Shown here: in pieces, positions 52,714 to 62,235 of the stretch
Position numbering within the stretch: the stretch's first letter is position 1
Layout: the number at the start of each line of letters is the position of its first letter
NCBI GenBank assembly: GCA_026418675.1
Contig: JAOAAX010000003.1
Location: forward strand, 90,676-154,675
Reading direction: 5' to 3'
Source: Chthoniobacterales bacterium
GTDB taxonomy: Bacteria; Verrucomicrobiota; Verrucomicrobiia; Chthoniobacterales; DYNR01
Length of the DNA: 64,000 bases
The notes under the pieces: model-generated
The model's database searches: none
The model's input: the letters and a program-made list of their open reading frames with translations, nothing else
Told to the model about the DNA's origin: nothing
Position numbers and translations under genes: made by a program

Positions 52714-53658
52714 ATGCGAAAAGGGATATGTTTCTCTCTTTTTTTTTGTTTAATTTCACGAAGAAGTTGGACTTTGATCGTTTAAAATTGGCGCTAGAGA
52801 AGCTTGAGTGGATTCTGTAGGAAGGGAAGTTAAAATCATTTTGACAAGTGACGGTGGGGTGGCGACGTCTGACGAACTGGTATGTGAATCCAACTGGGAT
52901 GAGTGCACTTGCAGTTTGGCGGAATTAATGAGCAGGAATTTCAGGAGCAAGGATTTGAGATTTTATTATCTTGTTATGGGGAGGAAGCGGAAACGCCGTC
53001 CTATAATAACTCAATAGCGAAGGAGGTTTTGAGGATTACGGGTTCTTACAATTAACAAGAAAGGGAGTGCGAATTAGCCATTTCGGGCGAATGATTGGGA
53101 TGCGGGGTATATTGCAGCAAAAAAGACAACGGATGGTGGGGATGTATATGCAAGTGTATATGTGATTCATAATCCGTGTGTTTGGAAGAGTAGCGGGTTT
53201 GATTTACCTGCTGGGGTGTGCTGACGCGGGTTGATGTGTGTGAGGTAAAGAAGCGCGAGCAAAGGATGATGATGGTGCCAAGTGGAAAGATGCAGAAGGG
53301 AATTTTCTTTAATGGGAAAGTTGCCCTTTAGGGGATAGAATTTGACTTGAATTCAGCGGAAATTCGCCCGCAATCGGAACCTGCGCTTGCGGAGATTTTG
53401 AAGTTATTGAAGGAGAACGCTGGGCGTAAGGATTTAGTGGTAGGGCATACGGATGCCGTTGGCTGTTTTGAGTATAATCGGGTTCTTTCGAAGCGAGGTG
53501 CTGAGACAGAAGTGAACTCCCTTACGAGCAAGGGGATTTCGCGCGAACGATTATTTGCTGTTGGAATGAGTTTTGCGTCACCTGTTGCGACAAATGCGTC
53601 GGAAGGAGGACGCGCAAAGAATCGGCGGGAGGAGCTTGTGGATATGGCAGGTGCGTAG
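52714..53658 (+). pseudogene. Eroded OmpA-family (DUF4892-like plus OmpA) gene
   Basis: ATG 52714 begins a signal-like MRKGICFSLFF. The homology then jumps between frames. YVNPTGMSALAVWRN ends at 52928. A one-base insertion (TAT to TAAT) shifts to NEQEFQEQGFEILLSCYGEE, then FRANDWDAGYIAAKKTT and DGGDVYASVYV in another frame, and VDVCEVKKREQ in a third. GKVAL is followed by TAG at 53329 where the family has Tyr, then GIEFDLNSAEIRPQSEPAL. The OmpA peptidoglycan-binding domain (VVGHTDAVG, GRAKNRREELV) remains open from 53347 to 53658. At least three frameshifts and several stops make it non-functional as a whole. DUF4892 is named from memory. Confidence 0.8.
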
Positions 53659-53784
53659 GTTCGGTAGGAGTGGCGTAGACAAAAGTTACCTGTGTTTGGG
53701 GGACGTCTCGTTGCGAAATAAATTGTAAAAAAGACTAGTGGGAGGTGGAGCTCTAGAGAGAGTATGGAAGTTGGGGAATAGTGC

Positions 53785-53856
53785 GACCCATACGGGATTC
53801 GAACCCGTGTTTTCGCCGTGAAAGGGCGATGTCCTAGGCCTCTAGACGAATGGGTC
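53785..53856 (-). tRNA. tRNA-Glu (TTC)
   Basis: On the minus strand GACCCATTCGTCTAGAGG starts a 72-nt cloverleaf. The acceptor arms GACCCAT/ATGGGTC pair. The anticodon stem CGCCC/GGGCG is deduced with loop CTTTCAC (anticodon TTC) and the T arm is ACGGGTTCGAATCCCGT. CCA is not encoded. It lies between the pseudogene and priA, 169 bp from the priA stop. Confidence 0.93.
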
Positions 53857-54025
53857 AGATTTCGTTGGTCAATGAAAGCTATACTTTTTGGGTAAATTTA
53901 CAAGCGGCAAAAAATAAAAATAAATAAAAATAAAGAGGATGGAGCTTCTATCCGGAAAAATGGGGAAGAGATGAAGAGATGTGAACTCTGGGTGAAGTAT
54001 TAGTCATAGCAGAGGCAGGCTGCGG

Positions 54026-56260
54026 TTAAAGTAGGTTGTAAGGGTCAACATCTACAGTGAGAGAGAAATTGGAAGGGATTGAGAAACTGGATAACAAGCT
54101 CTTTAAGTTGTGCAAGTATATCGGTTTATCTTTCGGGAGGCGGAGGATGAGTTGGAAGCGGTAGGCACCTTTTGCTTTGCTTAGTGGAGCTGGGACGGGC
54201 TCGCTGATGTTGCAATCGGGAGGGAGTTTTGAAGAGAGGTTTCGCCAAAGGGACTTAGCGAGGAATTCGACGTGATTTTCTTTTTCTCCGCTGAGGGTTA
54301 GGAGAATCATTCTGCGGAAGGGGGGGTGTCCGAAACACTCGCGAAATTCTTTTTCTTGTTCCCAGAAGCCGAGGAAGTCGTGGCGGCGGGCGAATTGGAT
54401 AGCTGGGTTTTCAGGCGAATAGGTTTGGATGATGACTTCTCCCTCGGTGTCGCCGCGACCGGCTCTCCCGGCGACCTGAGTTAGCAATTGGAAGGTTCGT
54501 TCACCGGCACGGAAGTCTGGGTGGTAGAGGCTGAGGTCTGCATTGACGATTCCTACGAGGGTTACGTTTGGGAAATCGAGTCCTTTGGCGATCATTTGTG
54601 TTCCGATGAGGATGTCGGCTTGTTGGGAGCGGAATTTGGAAAAGGCTTGGCGGTGGGCGTCTCGGGCGGTCATGGTATCGGAGTCCATGCGAATAATTCT
54701 GGCGGTGGGGAATTCTTTTTGGACAAGATCCTCGAGTTTTTGGGTGCCGAGGCCGGAGAAGAGAATCCCTCTGTTCGAGCATTTTGGGCATTGGGTTGGG
54801 ATGCGTTTGGTCTGTCCGCAGATGTGACAGATGAGTTTTTCGCAAGTTCGATGGTAGGTGAGGGAGATACTGCAGTTGGAACACATTTCGACGTAGCCAC
54901 AGGAGGGGCATTGCAGAAAGGTAGAGTGACCACGGCGGTTAAGAAAAAGGATAACTTGCTCGTTTTTTTGGAGTCGTTTTTGGATTGCCTCAAGGAGGTA
55001 AGGGGCGAAGATGCCGCGGAGGGAGCCTTTTTTTCTATTGTGGACTTTCATATCCAGGATACGGATAATGGGGAGTTTTTTTTCGTCCACTCTTTCAGGG
55101 AGTTCGATGAGTGCATATTTTTCGGATTGAGCATTGTGGTAGCTTTCTACGGAGGGGGTGGCTGAGCCGAGGAGGATAGCGCAGGGTTCGAGGCGTGAGC
55201 GGACGATGGCGAGGTCGCGTGCATTGTAACGAGGAGTTTCCTCTTGCTTGTAGGAGGGGTCGTGTTCTTCGTCTACGATAAGGATGCCGAGGTTATTGAG
55301 TGGAGCGAAGAGTGCGCTTCTTGCACCGATGACAATCCGTGCTTCACCTCGGAGGACTTTGAACCATTCGTCGTGGCGTTGGCCTTCGGAGAGATTGCTA
55401 TGGAGGACAGCGATTTGGTTTTGGATGGGGGAGAAACGGGATTTGAAGCGTTCGACGGTTTGCGGGGCGAGTGAGATTTCGGGTATGAGGATGATGGCGG
55501 ATTTGCCAATGTTAAGGACGTGCTGGACGAGTTGGAGATAGACTTCCGTTTTTCCGCTACCGGTTACACCATGGAGGAGAAGGGGGCGGGAGGAAGCAGG
55601 ATTAGCGATGGCTTCAAGCGCGGAGAGAAAAGCTTTTTGCTGAGCTGGGTTAAGGGTTCGTGGGGTGTCTTGAAGGAAATTTTGGTTTGCGTAAGGGTCA
55701 CGATTTACGGCTTGTTCGAAAATTTCGACGAAACCTGCTGCCGAGAGTCTGCGGAGGTGCTGTCCAGCTTTGCCAATTTCCTCCTCCAATTTTCTGATTT
55801 CGATTTGGCAGTTAGGTTGGTTGGAGAGGATGCGGAGGATTTGGGCTTGGCGTGGAGAACGTTTTGCGAGGACATCAAGTTCGTGGTTTGTGAAACTTCG
55901 ACGGAGTTTTAGGAATTTGGTGGTTTTCTGGCGGATTTTTTCGTTTCGGACGGCGTAAGGGAGGACGGTTCGGATGGCTGCGTCCAGGGAACAGAGGTAG
56001 TAATTTGACATCCACTCGGCTAATTTAAGGAGGATGGGGGGGACGAGGGGGCGTTCCCCGAGGACGGCTTGAATGGGGCGGATGTTTGGGACGTCGGAAT
56101 GATCGGCAAAGCCAGTTACGATTCCGAGGACGGAGCGATTTCTAAGTGGGACGCGGACGCGGCTACCGATTCCGATGGTAGTGGAGAGATGGGAGGGTAT
56201 TTCGTAGTCGAGGGCTTTATCCAAATAGGAGTCAACGATGACTTTAGCGAAACGTGGCAT
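54026..56260 (-). CDS. priA: Primosomal replication restart helicase PriA
   Basis: A 744-residue protein, the usual length. The N-terminal 3'-DNA-end binding domain is MPRFAKVIVDSYLDKALDYE. Walker A is GVTGSGKTEVY, Walker B the DEEH box in ILIVDEEHDPSYKQEE, and PRYNARDLAIVR is motif Ia/III-like. The zinc-binding insert is CPSCGYVEMCSNC and CHICGQTKRIPTQCPKC, with all eight Cys. The helicase C motif includes TQMIAKGLDFPNVTLV and QVAGRAGRGDTEGEV. It reloads the replisome at stalled forks. ATG 56260 agrees with the conserved start. The gene is divergent from the GT4 gene. Confidence 0.95.
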   Translation of the reverse strand: MPRFAKVIVDSYLDKALDYEIPSHLSTTIGIGSRVRVPLRNRSVLGIVTGFADHSDVPNIRPIQAVLGERPLVPPILLKLAEWMSNYYLCSLDAAIRTVLPYAVRNEKIRQKTTKFLKLRRSFTNHELDVLAKRSPRQAQILRILSNQPNCQIEIRKLEEEIGKAGQHLRRLSAAGFVEIFEQAVNRDPYANQNFLQDTPRTLNPAQQKAFLSALEAIANPASSRPLLLHGVTGSGKTEVYLQLVQHVLNIGKSAIILIPEISLAPQTVERFKSRFSPIQNQIAVLHSNLSEGQRHDEWFKVLRGEARIVIGARSALFAPLNNLGILIVDEEHDPSYKQEETPRYNARDLAIVRSRLEPCAILLGSATPSVESYHNAQSEKYALIELPERVDEKKLPIIRILDMKVHNRKKGSLRGIFAPYLLEAIQKRLQKNEQVILFLNRRGHSTFLQCPSCGYVEMCSNCSISLTYHRTCEKLICHICGQTKRIPTQCPKCSNRGILFSGLGTQKLEDLVQKEFPTARIIRMDSDTMTARDAHRQAFSKFRSQQADILIGTQMIAKGLDFPNVTLVGIVNADLSLYHPDFRAGERTFQLLTQVAGRAGRGDTEGEVIIQTYSPENPAIQFARRHDFLGFWEQEKEFRECFGHPPFRRMILLTLSGEKENHVEFLAKSLWRNLSSKLPPDCNISEPVPAPLSKAKGAYRFQLILRLPKDKPIYLHNLKSLLSSFSIPSNFSLTVDVDPYNLL

Positions 56261-56472
56261 AAGAAACTAAAGCGAATAACGGATGAGAAGATGAGATAAG
56301 ATGGAAAGGGAAGTGGAGGTGCGAGTGATCGGGGAGATGTTGGTGATGGTTTGCGGTGGAAGGGGGGAATGGGAGCATAAATTGTGGATTTCTTGACAAG
56401 ATTTTTGAAGAGTTTAAGGGATTAAGACTTAAGAGATGATTGAGTTTGGTGGCCGGGGGAATTTTAGGAAAT

Positions 56473-58758
56473 ATGAATAGCAAACCGAAACTTAGCAAAA
56501 TTAGCATTCTAGGAGATTATCCGCCGCGGCGATGCGGGATAGCGAGCTTTACGAAGGACTTGCACGATGCAATTGCGCAGGCGTTGCCCGGGTGTGTGTG
56601 TTCGGTTTTAGCTGTGACGGATTTTGGACGCAGCTATGAGTATCCGGAGGAGGTGAGGTTTGAGATTTCGGAGGGGGATGTTCAGTCCTATCTTCGTGCG
56701 GCGGATTTTTTGAATTTGTCGCAGTCGGAGGTTTTGTGTGTGCAGCATGAGTTTGGGATTTACGGTGGACCTGCGGGTGGGCACTTGATTGCGTTGCTTC
56801 GGCGGGCGCGAATTCCGACAATCACGACGCTGCACACGATTTTAGCGGAACCGAACAACGACCAGTTGAGGGCATTTCAGCAGTTGATTGAATGCTCGAC
56901 GAAACTTGTAGCGATGACGGAACGTGGGGCACAAATGTTGCGGGAGATTTACAAAGTTCCTGAGGAGAGGATTGCAGTGATACCGCACGGGATTCCGGAC
57001 ATGCCGTTTATTGATCCGAATTTTTACAAGGATCAATTTGCGGTGAGTGGGCGGCCGGTTTTATTGACGTTTGGATTGCTTTCACCTGGCAAGGGGATTG
57101 AGTATGCGATTCGGGCGCTTCCGCTGATTGTGGAGCGGCATCCGGAGGTGGTCTATATAATTTTAGGTGCGACGCATCCGAATTTGGTTCGTGAGCAAGG
57201 GGAGAGCTATCGTCTTTCGCTGGAGCGGTTGGCGCGTGAACTAGGGGTGGAGGAACATGTGATGTTTGTGAATCGGTATGTGGACAATCGAGAGCTTTGC
57301 GAGTTTATTGGAGCAGCGGATATTTACCTTACGCCGTATTTGAATGAGGCACAGATAACTTCTGGGACACTTTCCTATTGTTTTGGGTCAGGGAAAGCGG
57401 TTGTTTCGACGCCTTATTGGCATGCTGCGGAGTTGCTTGCGGATGGACGAGGTAAACTCGTGCCGTTTCGGGATTCTGAGGCGATTGCAGAAGCGGTAAT
57501 TTGGTTGTTGGATCATGAGGCGGAACGGCATGCGATGCGGAAGAATGCTTATTTGCTTGGGCGTGAGATGGTTTGGTCACAAGTAGGTCATGAGTATGCC
57601 CGGGTGTTTGAGGAGGCGATTTCGATTTTTCGTTCGAGTTCTGCTGGGAGGAGGCCGGCGCGGGCTGCTACGTTGGACAGTGCGACGGCTGGGTTACCGC
57701 CTTGGCGGTTCGACCATTTGATTCGGATGACGGATTCGACTGGAACGTTTCAACATGCGAGTTATTCATTGCCATGGTTTGAGCATGGGTATTGCACGGA
57801 CGACAATGCGCGTTCGTTGTTATTGACTGCGTTGATTGAGGATTTGGAGATTGAGGCTGAAGGATTGGATTTTGTGCAATCAGCAGCAGCTTCCTTTCTG
57901 CTGCATGCTTTTAATTCTGAGACTGGGCGGTTTCGGAATTTTCTCTCGTTTGAGCGGCGCTGGTTAGAGGAGTGTGGCTCTGAGGACAGCCACGGGCGAG
58001 CGGTTTGGTCGTTGGGTGCTGTGATTGGGCGGACGCGGAAGCAGAATTTGCGGGCATGGGCGACGCAATTATTTGAGCGGGCGTTACCTGCTGTGGAGGG
58101 TTTTACTTCGCCGCGGGCATGGGCATTTTCGGTATTGGGGATACAGGAATATCTTCGGCAGTTTCATGGGGATCTGCTTGCGAATCGGTTGCGGATTGAG
58201 CTTTCGCGTCGGATTTTTCAGTTATTTGAGGGGAATGCGACGCCGGAGTGGGAATGGGGTGAAGAGGTTGTGAGCTATGATAATGCGCGTTTACCGCAGG
58301 CGTTGATACAAGTAGGGCGTTGGCTTGGAGATTCAGCGATGTTGGAGCGTGGTTTACGGTCGTTGGATTGGCTTATGCGGCATCAGACGGCTGAGAATGG
58401 GTATTTTCGGCCGATTGGGTCGAATGGTTTTTGGAGGCGGGGTTTAGCACCGGCACGTTTTGACCAACAGCCGATTGAGGCCTATTCCGCGTTGAGCGCG
58501 TGTATTGATGCGTATGAGGTTACCGGAGAGAAGAAGTGGAGGGATTGGGCGCGAGCGGCGTTTGAGTGGTTTCTTGGGGCGAATGATCTTGGGTTAGCGG
58601 TTTATGATCCTTCGACTGGGGGGTGTCGGGACGGCCTTCATGAGAGTCGGGTGAATCAAAATCAGGGAGCGGAATCTACGCTTGCTTTTCTTCTCTCATT
58701 GGCGCAGATGCAATCGTTGCGGGATCACGATGCTTCGTTTGGAAATGGGAACTTTTAG
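56473..58758 (+). CDS. GT4 glycosyltransferase fused to (alpha/alpha)6-like domain
   Basis: The track opens at TTG 56440; ATG 56473 (MNSKPKLSKISILGDYPPRR), with AGGAAA 7 bp upstream, is a better start (761 residues). Residues 1-390 are a GT-B GT4 domain: RRCGIASFTKDLHDA, TLHTILAEP, FGLLSPGKGIEYAI, YLTPYLNEAQITSGTLSY and GSGKAVVSTPYWHAAELL. Residues about 420-760 are an alpha-helical toroid-like domain with FEHGYCTDDNARSLL, FRNFLSFERRW, YDNARLPQAL and DQQPIEAYSAL, resembling (alpha/alpha)6 glycosidases or epimerases. The following GH130 gene makes mannose chemistry likely. The C-terminal activity is unproven. Confidence 0.78.
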   Translation: MNSKPKLSKISILGDYPPRRCGIASFTKDLHDAIAQALPGCVCSVLAVTDFGRSYEYPEEVRFEISEGDVQSYLRAADFLNLSQSEVLCVQHEFGIYGGPAGGHLIALLRRARIPTITTLHTILAEPNNDQLRAFQQLIECSTKLVAMTERGAQMLREIYKVPEERIAVIPHGIPDMPFIDPNFYKDQFAVSGRPVLLTFGLLSPGKGIEYAIRALPLIVERHPEVVYIILGATHPNLVREQGESYRLSLERLARELGVEEHVMFVNRYVDNRELCEFIGAADIYLTPYLNEAQITSGTLSYCFGSGKAVVSTPYWHAAELLADGRGKLVPFRDSEAIAEAVIWLLDHEAERHAMRKNAYLLGREMVWSQVGHEYARVFEEAISIFRSSSAGRRPARAATLDSATAGLPPWRFDHLIRMTDSTGTFQHASYSLPWFEHGYCTDDNARSLLLTALIEDLEIEAEGLDFVQSAAASFLLHAFNSETGRFRNFLSFERRWLEECGSEDSHGRAVWSLGAVIGRTRKQNLRAWATQLFERALPAVEGFTSPRAWAFSVLGIQEYLRQFHGDLLANRLRIELSRRIFQLFEGNATPEWEWGEEVVSYDNARLPQALIQVGRWLGDSAMLERGLRSLDWLMRHQTAENGYFRPIGSNGFWRRGLAPARFDQQPIEAYSALSACIDAYEVTGEKKWRDWARAAFEWFLGANDLGLAVYDPSTGGCRDGLHESRVNQNQGAESTLAFLLSLAQMQSLRDHDASFGNGNF

Positions 58759-58795
58759 ATTCTCGGAGTAAATTTGAAAGAAAGAAGAGAAGCCT

Positions 58796-60271
58796 ATGGG
58801 AGTGAGAGTTCGACGTCTTTCGATTTCGCTGGGCCCGAATCCGCGGCGTGTTCTTCTTCGGCCATTTATACCGAGCTTAGTGGTTAAGCCTTTGGCGAAT
58901 CCTGAGCCGAGTCCACGTGTTTCTGCGATTTTTTCGCGGGTTATGATGCTGAGGGATGAGGAGGTTGAGGAAAAGCTCAATGAGGTGATAGCGGAATTTG
59001 ACAGCCGGCATTTGAACATAACCCGGATTTTTGCGGAGCGGTATCGGCAGATTCGGCCAATGTTGCCGACGGATCGGGATTTGCCGGAACCGCGGCAGCT
59101 TTTACTTGGTTCATATTTTATAAACGAGTATTCGCTGGAATCTACGGCGTTATTTAATCCGAGCATAATAGCGGCGCCGGATCAGAGTGGGGCAGGGGAA
59201 GGTGAGCTTCGGTTTATTTTGAGCCTGCGAGCGACAGGGGAGGGGCATGTTTCGTCGGTTACTTTCCGTTCCGGGGTGATTAAATTCGATGGGAATATCG
59301 AAATAGATCCAGTTTCGCCTTATGTTCGGCAACCGCGAGTGCAGCCTGCTGCGCGGTATGATCTTGCAATTTTTCGGAGGAAGCTTCGGGAACTTGGCGT
59401 GGATTATGATTCATCGATTCAAGCGACGGAGGGGCTGGAGGAGAAATTTTTGATGAGCGATTTGACGGCTCGGATTCAGCAGTTGCGGGCATCGGATGCG
59501 CCTCCGGGGATCAAGCAAGCTGCTGAGCGGGCGTTGTTGCTTGCACAGGCGAATTATACGGTTCGGTTTGATGATGGGTTAGACATTTCTGAGAAAGTGT
59601 TGTTTCCGTATGCACCGAGCGAGAGCAATGGGATTGAGGATGCAAGGTTTGTGGCTTTTCAGGAGGAGGATGGGTCGGTGACGTATTATGCGACCTATAC
59701 AGCTTACGATGGGAACGTTGTGATTCCGCAGTTACTTGCCACACGGGATTTTCAAGAGTTTTCGATATGCACATTGAATGGGCCTGCGGTGCGAAACAAG
59801 GGTTTTGCACTTTTCCCGAGAAAGATCAAAGGACGGTATGTGATGTTGGGCCGGCAGGACAGTGAGAACATCCACATTATGTTTTCTGACCATTTGCATT
59901 TCTGGCATGAATCGAAGGTTCTGCTGCGTCCTTCTGAGCCGTGGGAATTTGTTCAACTTGGGAATTGTGGTTCGCCGATTGAGACGTCTGCCGGTTGGTT
60001 GGTGCTTACGCATGGGGTTGGGCCCATGCGGAAATACTGCATTGGGGCGGCGTTGCTTGACTTGGAAAATCCCGATCGGGTTATTGGGCGGTTGCGTCAG
60101 CCGTTGTTGCGGCCGGAATCAGATGAGCGGGAGGGTTATGTTCCAAACGTGGTTTACAGTTGCGGTGGGTTAATCCACAAGGGGAACCTCATCCTGCCAT
60201 ATGCGGTTTCGGATTCGAGCAGCAAGTTTGCTATTATTTCGGTTGAGGAGTTAATTGGGGCGATGGTTTAA
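58796..60271 (+). CDS. GH130 family glycoside phosphorylase/hydrolase
   Basis: A 491-residue protein. The five-bladed beta-propeller of GH130 is indicated by GIEDARFVAFQEEDG, with the Asp of the EDxR motif, then TYTAYDG, KGFALFPRKIKGRYVMLGRQD, PWEFVQLGNCGSPIET, GWLVLTHGVGPMRKYCIG and ILPYAVSDSSS. Characterised GH130 enzymes act on beta-mannosides by phosphorolysis, and some subgroups hydrolyse. An N-terminal extension of about 150 residues precedes the propeller. It is 37 bp after the GT4 fusion gene and probably co-transcribed, a gene pair seen in several Gram-negative phyla. Cytoplasmic, since no signal peptide is visible. Confidence 0.85.
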   Translation: MGVRVRRLSISLGPNPRRVLLRPFIPSLVVKPLANPEPSPRVSAIFSRVMMLRDEEVEEKLNEVIAEFDSRHLNITRIFAERYRQIRPMLPTDRDLPEPRQLLLGSYFINEYSLESTALFNPSIIAAPDQSGAGEGELRFILSLRATGEGHVSSVTFRSGVIKFDGNIEIDPVSPYVRQPRVQPAARYDLAIFRRKLRELGVDYDSSIQATEGLEEKFLMSDLTARIQQLRASDAPPGIKQAAERALLLAQANYTVRFDDGLDISEKVLFPYAPSESNGIEDARFVAFQEEDGSVTYYATYTAYDGNVVIPQLLATRDFQEFSICTLNGPAVRNKGFALFPRKIKGRYVMLGRQDSENIHIMFSDHLHFWHESKVLLRPSEPWEFVQLGNCGSPIETSAGWLVLTHGVGPMRKYCIGAALLDLENPDRVIGRLRQPLLRPESDEREGYVPNVVYSCGGLIHKGNLILPYAVSDSSSKFAIISVEELIGAMV

Positions 60272-60411
60272 TGACAAGTTGTCAATTACTGTTTTTTGAA
60301 TTTTTTATCTTTTGGAAGATGTTAATAGCAGATGTAGTGGACGATTTTTTGTTGTTGACAAGGGAGTGTGTAGTTGACGAGTGAGGAGGGTGAGGTAAGT
60401 TTTGCGCTGCT

Positions 60412-61026
60412 ATGGAGACATTTGAAGCGATTTATGGGCGTCGGGCAGTTAAGGCGTTTGATCCGAACCATCGGATGACGGAGGGGGAAGTGCGGCGGCT
60501 TTTGGAAGCGGCGATGCAATCGCCGACGGCTTTTAATATTCAGCATTGGCGGGCTTTGGTGGTGACGGATCCTGAGCTACGGAAGCAGATACGGGCAGTG
60601 GCTTGGGATCAGCCGCAGGTGACGGATGCTTCGTTGCTTGTGATTTTGACTGGAGATTTGATGGCATGGAAGAAGGACCCTAGCCGGTATTGGCGGAATG
60701 CTCCTAAGGAAACGGCTGATTTTCTTGTGAAGGCGATTTATGATTACTACGCAGGGAAGCCGGACGTTCAACGGGATGAGGTCATGCGGTCGTGTGGGAT
60801 GTTTGGTCAGACGTTGATGCTAGCTGCGCAAGCGATGGGCTATCAGAGTTGCCCGATGGATGGTTTTGATTTTGATGCAGTGGCGCGGCTCATCAATCTT
60901 CCGCCGGATCATGTGATTAGTTTTATGATTGCGATTGGGAAGGGGATCAAGGAGCCGTGGCCAAAGCCAGGGCAGCTTAGTTATGATGAGGTTGTTATCC
61001 AAAATAAATTTCCAAATGAAAGCTAA
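60412..61026 (+). CDS. Nitroreductase-family flavoprotein
   Basis: A 204-residue protein. The N-terminal RRAVKAFDPNHRMTEGEV and LLEAAMQSPTAFNIQHWRAL are the FMN phosphate-binding signature (RRSxRxF, SPSxxNxQPW). GQTLMLAAQAMGYQSCPMDGF and IAIGKGIKEPWPKPGQLSYDE match the second half. It should be an FMN-dependent NAD(P)H oxidoreductase, dimeric and cytoplasmic; the natural substrate is unknown. The gap 60272-60411 before it shows no gene. Confidence 0.9.
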   Translation: METFEAIYGRRAVKAFDPNHRMTEGEVRRLLEAAMQSPTAFNIQHWRALVVTDPELRKQIRAVAWDQPQVTDASLLVILTGDLMAWKKDPSRYWRNAPKETADFLVKAIYDYYAGKPDVQRDEVMRSCGMFGQTLMLAAQAMGYQSCPMDGFDFDAVARLINLPPDHVISFMIAIGKGIKEPWPKPGQLSYDEVVIQNKFPNES

Positions 61027-61029
61027 GCC

Positions 61030-61058
61030 TTGACATGGAGAGTTAAGTTTGGGAGAAT
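61030..61058 (+). promoter_or_regulatory. Putative sigma70-type promoter of rpsT
   Basis: TTGACA at 61030-61035 and GAGAAT at 61053-61058 are separated by exactly 17 bp. The -35 is perfect and the -10 matches four of six bases. It lies 46 bp upstream of the rpsT start, immediately after the nitroreductase stop. Confidence 0.45.
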
Positions 61059-61104
61059 AGCAATTCTTTTCTGAATTACGAACGGCAAAAAATTTGGATG
61101 AGCA

Positions 61105-61386
61105 ATGGCTAATACGAGATCAGCAGAGAAGCGCGCACGGCAGAGTGCGAGGCGGCACTTGCACAATAAATCTGTGAAGTCAGCGATTAAGACAGCGAAG
61201 AAGCGAGTTTTGGAGGCTTTGCAGAAAGGGGATGCGAAGGAGTTGCAAGAGGCGACTTCGGTTTATGTTTCGCGGTTAGACAAGGCAGCGAAGCGTGGGA
61301 TTATTCACCGGAACACTGCGAATCGTAACAAAAGCCGGATTTCGACTTTGATTGCGAAGCGTAGTTCGCAGCCAACGGCTGGCTGA
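61105..61386 (+). CDS. rpsT: 30S ribosomal protein S20
   Basis: A 93-residue, very basic helical protein. MANTRSAEKRARQSARRHLHNKSVKSAIKT (seen in part as SAEKRARQSARRHLHN) is the S20 N-terminus, and DKAAKRGIIHRNTANRNKSRI is its C-terminal half (cited in part, GIIHRNTANRNKSR). Normal length. It binds 16S rRNA early in 30S assembly. It is monocistronic with a likely promoter just upstream. The 288 bp after it contain no gene that I can support. Confidence 0.96.
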   Translation: MANTRSAEKRARQSARRHLHNKSVKSAIKTAKKRVLEALQKGDAKELQEATSVYVSRLDKAAKRGIIHRNTANRNKSRISTLIAKRSSQPTAG

Positions 61387-61674
61387 GCAACTGCGGTCCG
61401 CTAATTTTGAGACGATTTTGTTCCGCAATTTTGTTCAGAAAAATTGGGGAGTGTTGGGGGAATTGAGTGAAATTCTGTGGCAGCCAGCGGTGATCAAGCG
61501 ATATGTGGAGTGATAGTTGGCGGTCTGCATAAAAAACCGGTGTAATTTGGTGAGAGAGAGGGTGAAAATGGGGCGAAATTTTGTGCCGGATAAGTAAGTG
61601 TTTAATTTTTAGATATAGAATTCTTGTTTTTTGCTTTTGTCTGTGTGGGGATGGGCGAAGTAGGAGTAGGTCGG

Positions 61675-62217
61675 TTATTTGGCGGCTTGGAGGATCATGC
61701 GTTCGAAGTCGGTAAAGAGAGATTCTACTGCGGGGGCTGGGCCGGTCATTTTGACATAGACGTCGCCTTCGTTACCGGAGAGGATGGCAGCGAGTAGGCC
61801 GTAGTTGGGTTTGGGTGTAGGTTGTTGGCCTGGCATACCAGACAGAAATGTCCCTTTTGCGCGAAGCATTGTAATTTTGGTTTTTCCGACGGTTTGGTCA
61901 GCTCGCTGAGCGTTAAGTTTTTCGACCGGTTCCTGGAATTGACTGAGCCAGCGGGAGATGTTGGCTTCGATGGTGCCGCCTTGGTCTGGGCCGAAGTGAA
62001 AGAAAAGGACTTGGACAGGTTCCGGCCAGTCTTGTTTATGGACACGTAGCTCAGCTTTTCTGAGGGATGAAGTTGTGGCGATCCATTGGAAACCTTCGGG
62101 GCGCTGGAATTCGAATCCGCCTACGGAGAAGGCGGTAGGTTGTGGAGGGGAGGCGAGGGAGGTTGCAGGAATGTTGAGCAAGAGGAGGAGTGTGAGGGGG
62201 AAGATTTTGAGACACAC
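61675..62217 (-). CDS. Conserved small secreted protein, unknown function
   Basis: A 180-residue protein read from GTG 62217. A signal peptide (LKIFPLTLLLLLNIPATSLA) is clear, with cleavage near LAS. The mature part has FEFQRPEGFQWIATTSSLRK, VLFFHFGPDQGGTIEANISR, and YGLLAAILSGNEGDVYVKMTGP. From memory this pattern recurs as a hypothetical protein in Verrucomicrobia- and Planctomycetes-type genomes. No Cys in the mature part, no catalytic motif recognised. It lies between rpsT (convergent) and tRNA-Ala (19 bp upstream, same strand). Confidence 0.75.
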   Translation of the reverse strand: MCLKIFPLTLLLLLNIPATSLASPPQPTAFSVGGFEFQRPEGFQWIATTSSLRKAELRVHKQDWPEPVQVLFFHFGPDQGGTIEANISRWLSQFQEPVEKLNAQRADQTVGKTKITMLRAKGTFLSGMPGQQPTPKPNYGLLAAILSGNEGDVYVKMTGPAPAVESLFTDFERMILQAAK

Positions 62218-62235
62218 GGTGGGAAATGGGGATGG

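Noticed and set aside
52808-53017. 69-aa ORF as a separate gene
   Set aside because: It is a wrong-frame reading across the OmpA-family pseudogene; the homologous peptides are in the other frames.
42453-53331. TAG recoded as a sense codon (two genes with in-frame TAG and homology on both sides)
   Set aside because: The Rpn-like case replaces what is probably Leu and the OmpA case replaces Tyr, so no single amino acid fits. The OmpA copy also has frameshifts, and intact genes here (for example the TPR gene at 22094 and the GT4 gene at 58756) end with TAG.
54488-55165. 225-aa + strand ORF opposite priA
   Set aside because: Antisense shadow; the minus strand encodes conserved PriA motifs throughout.
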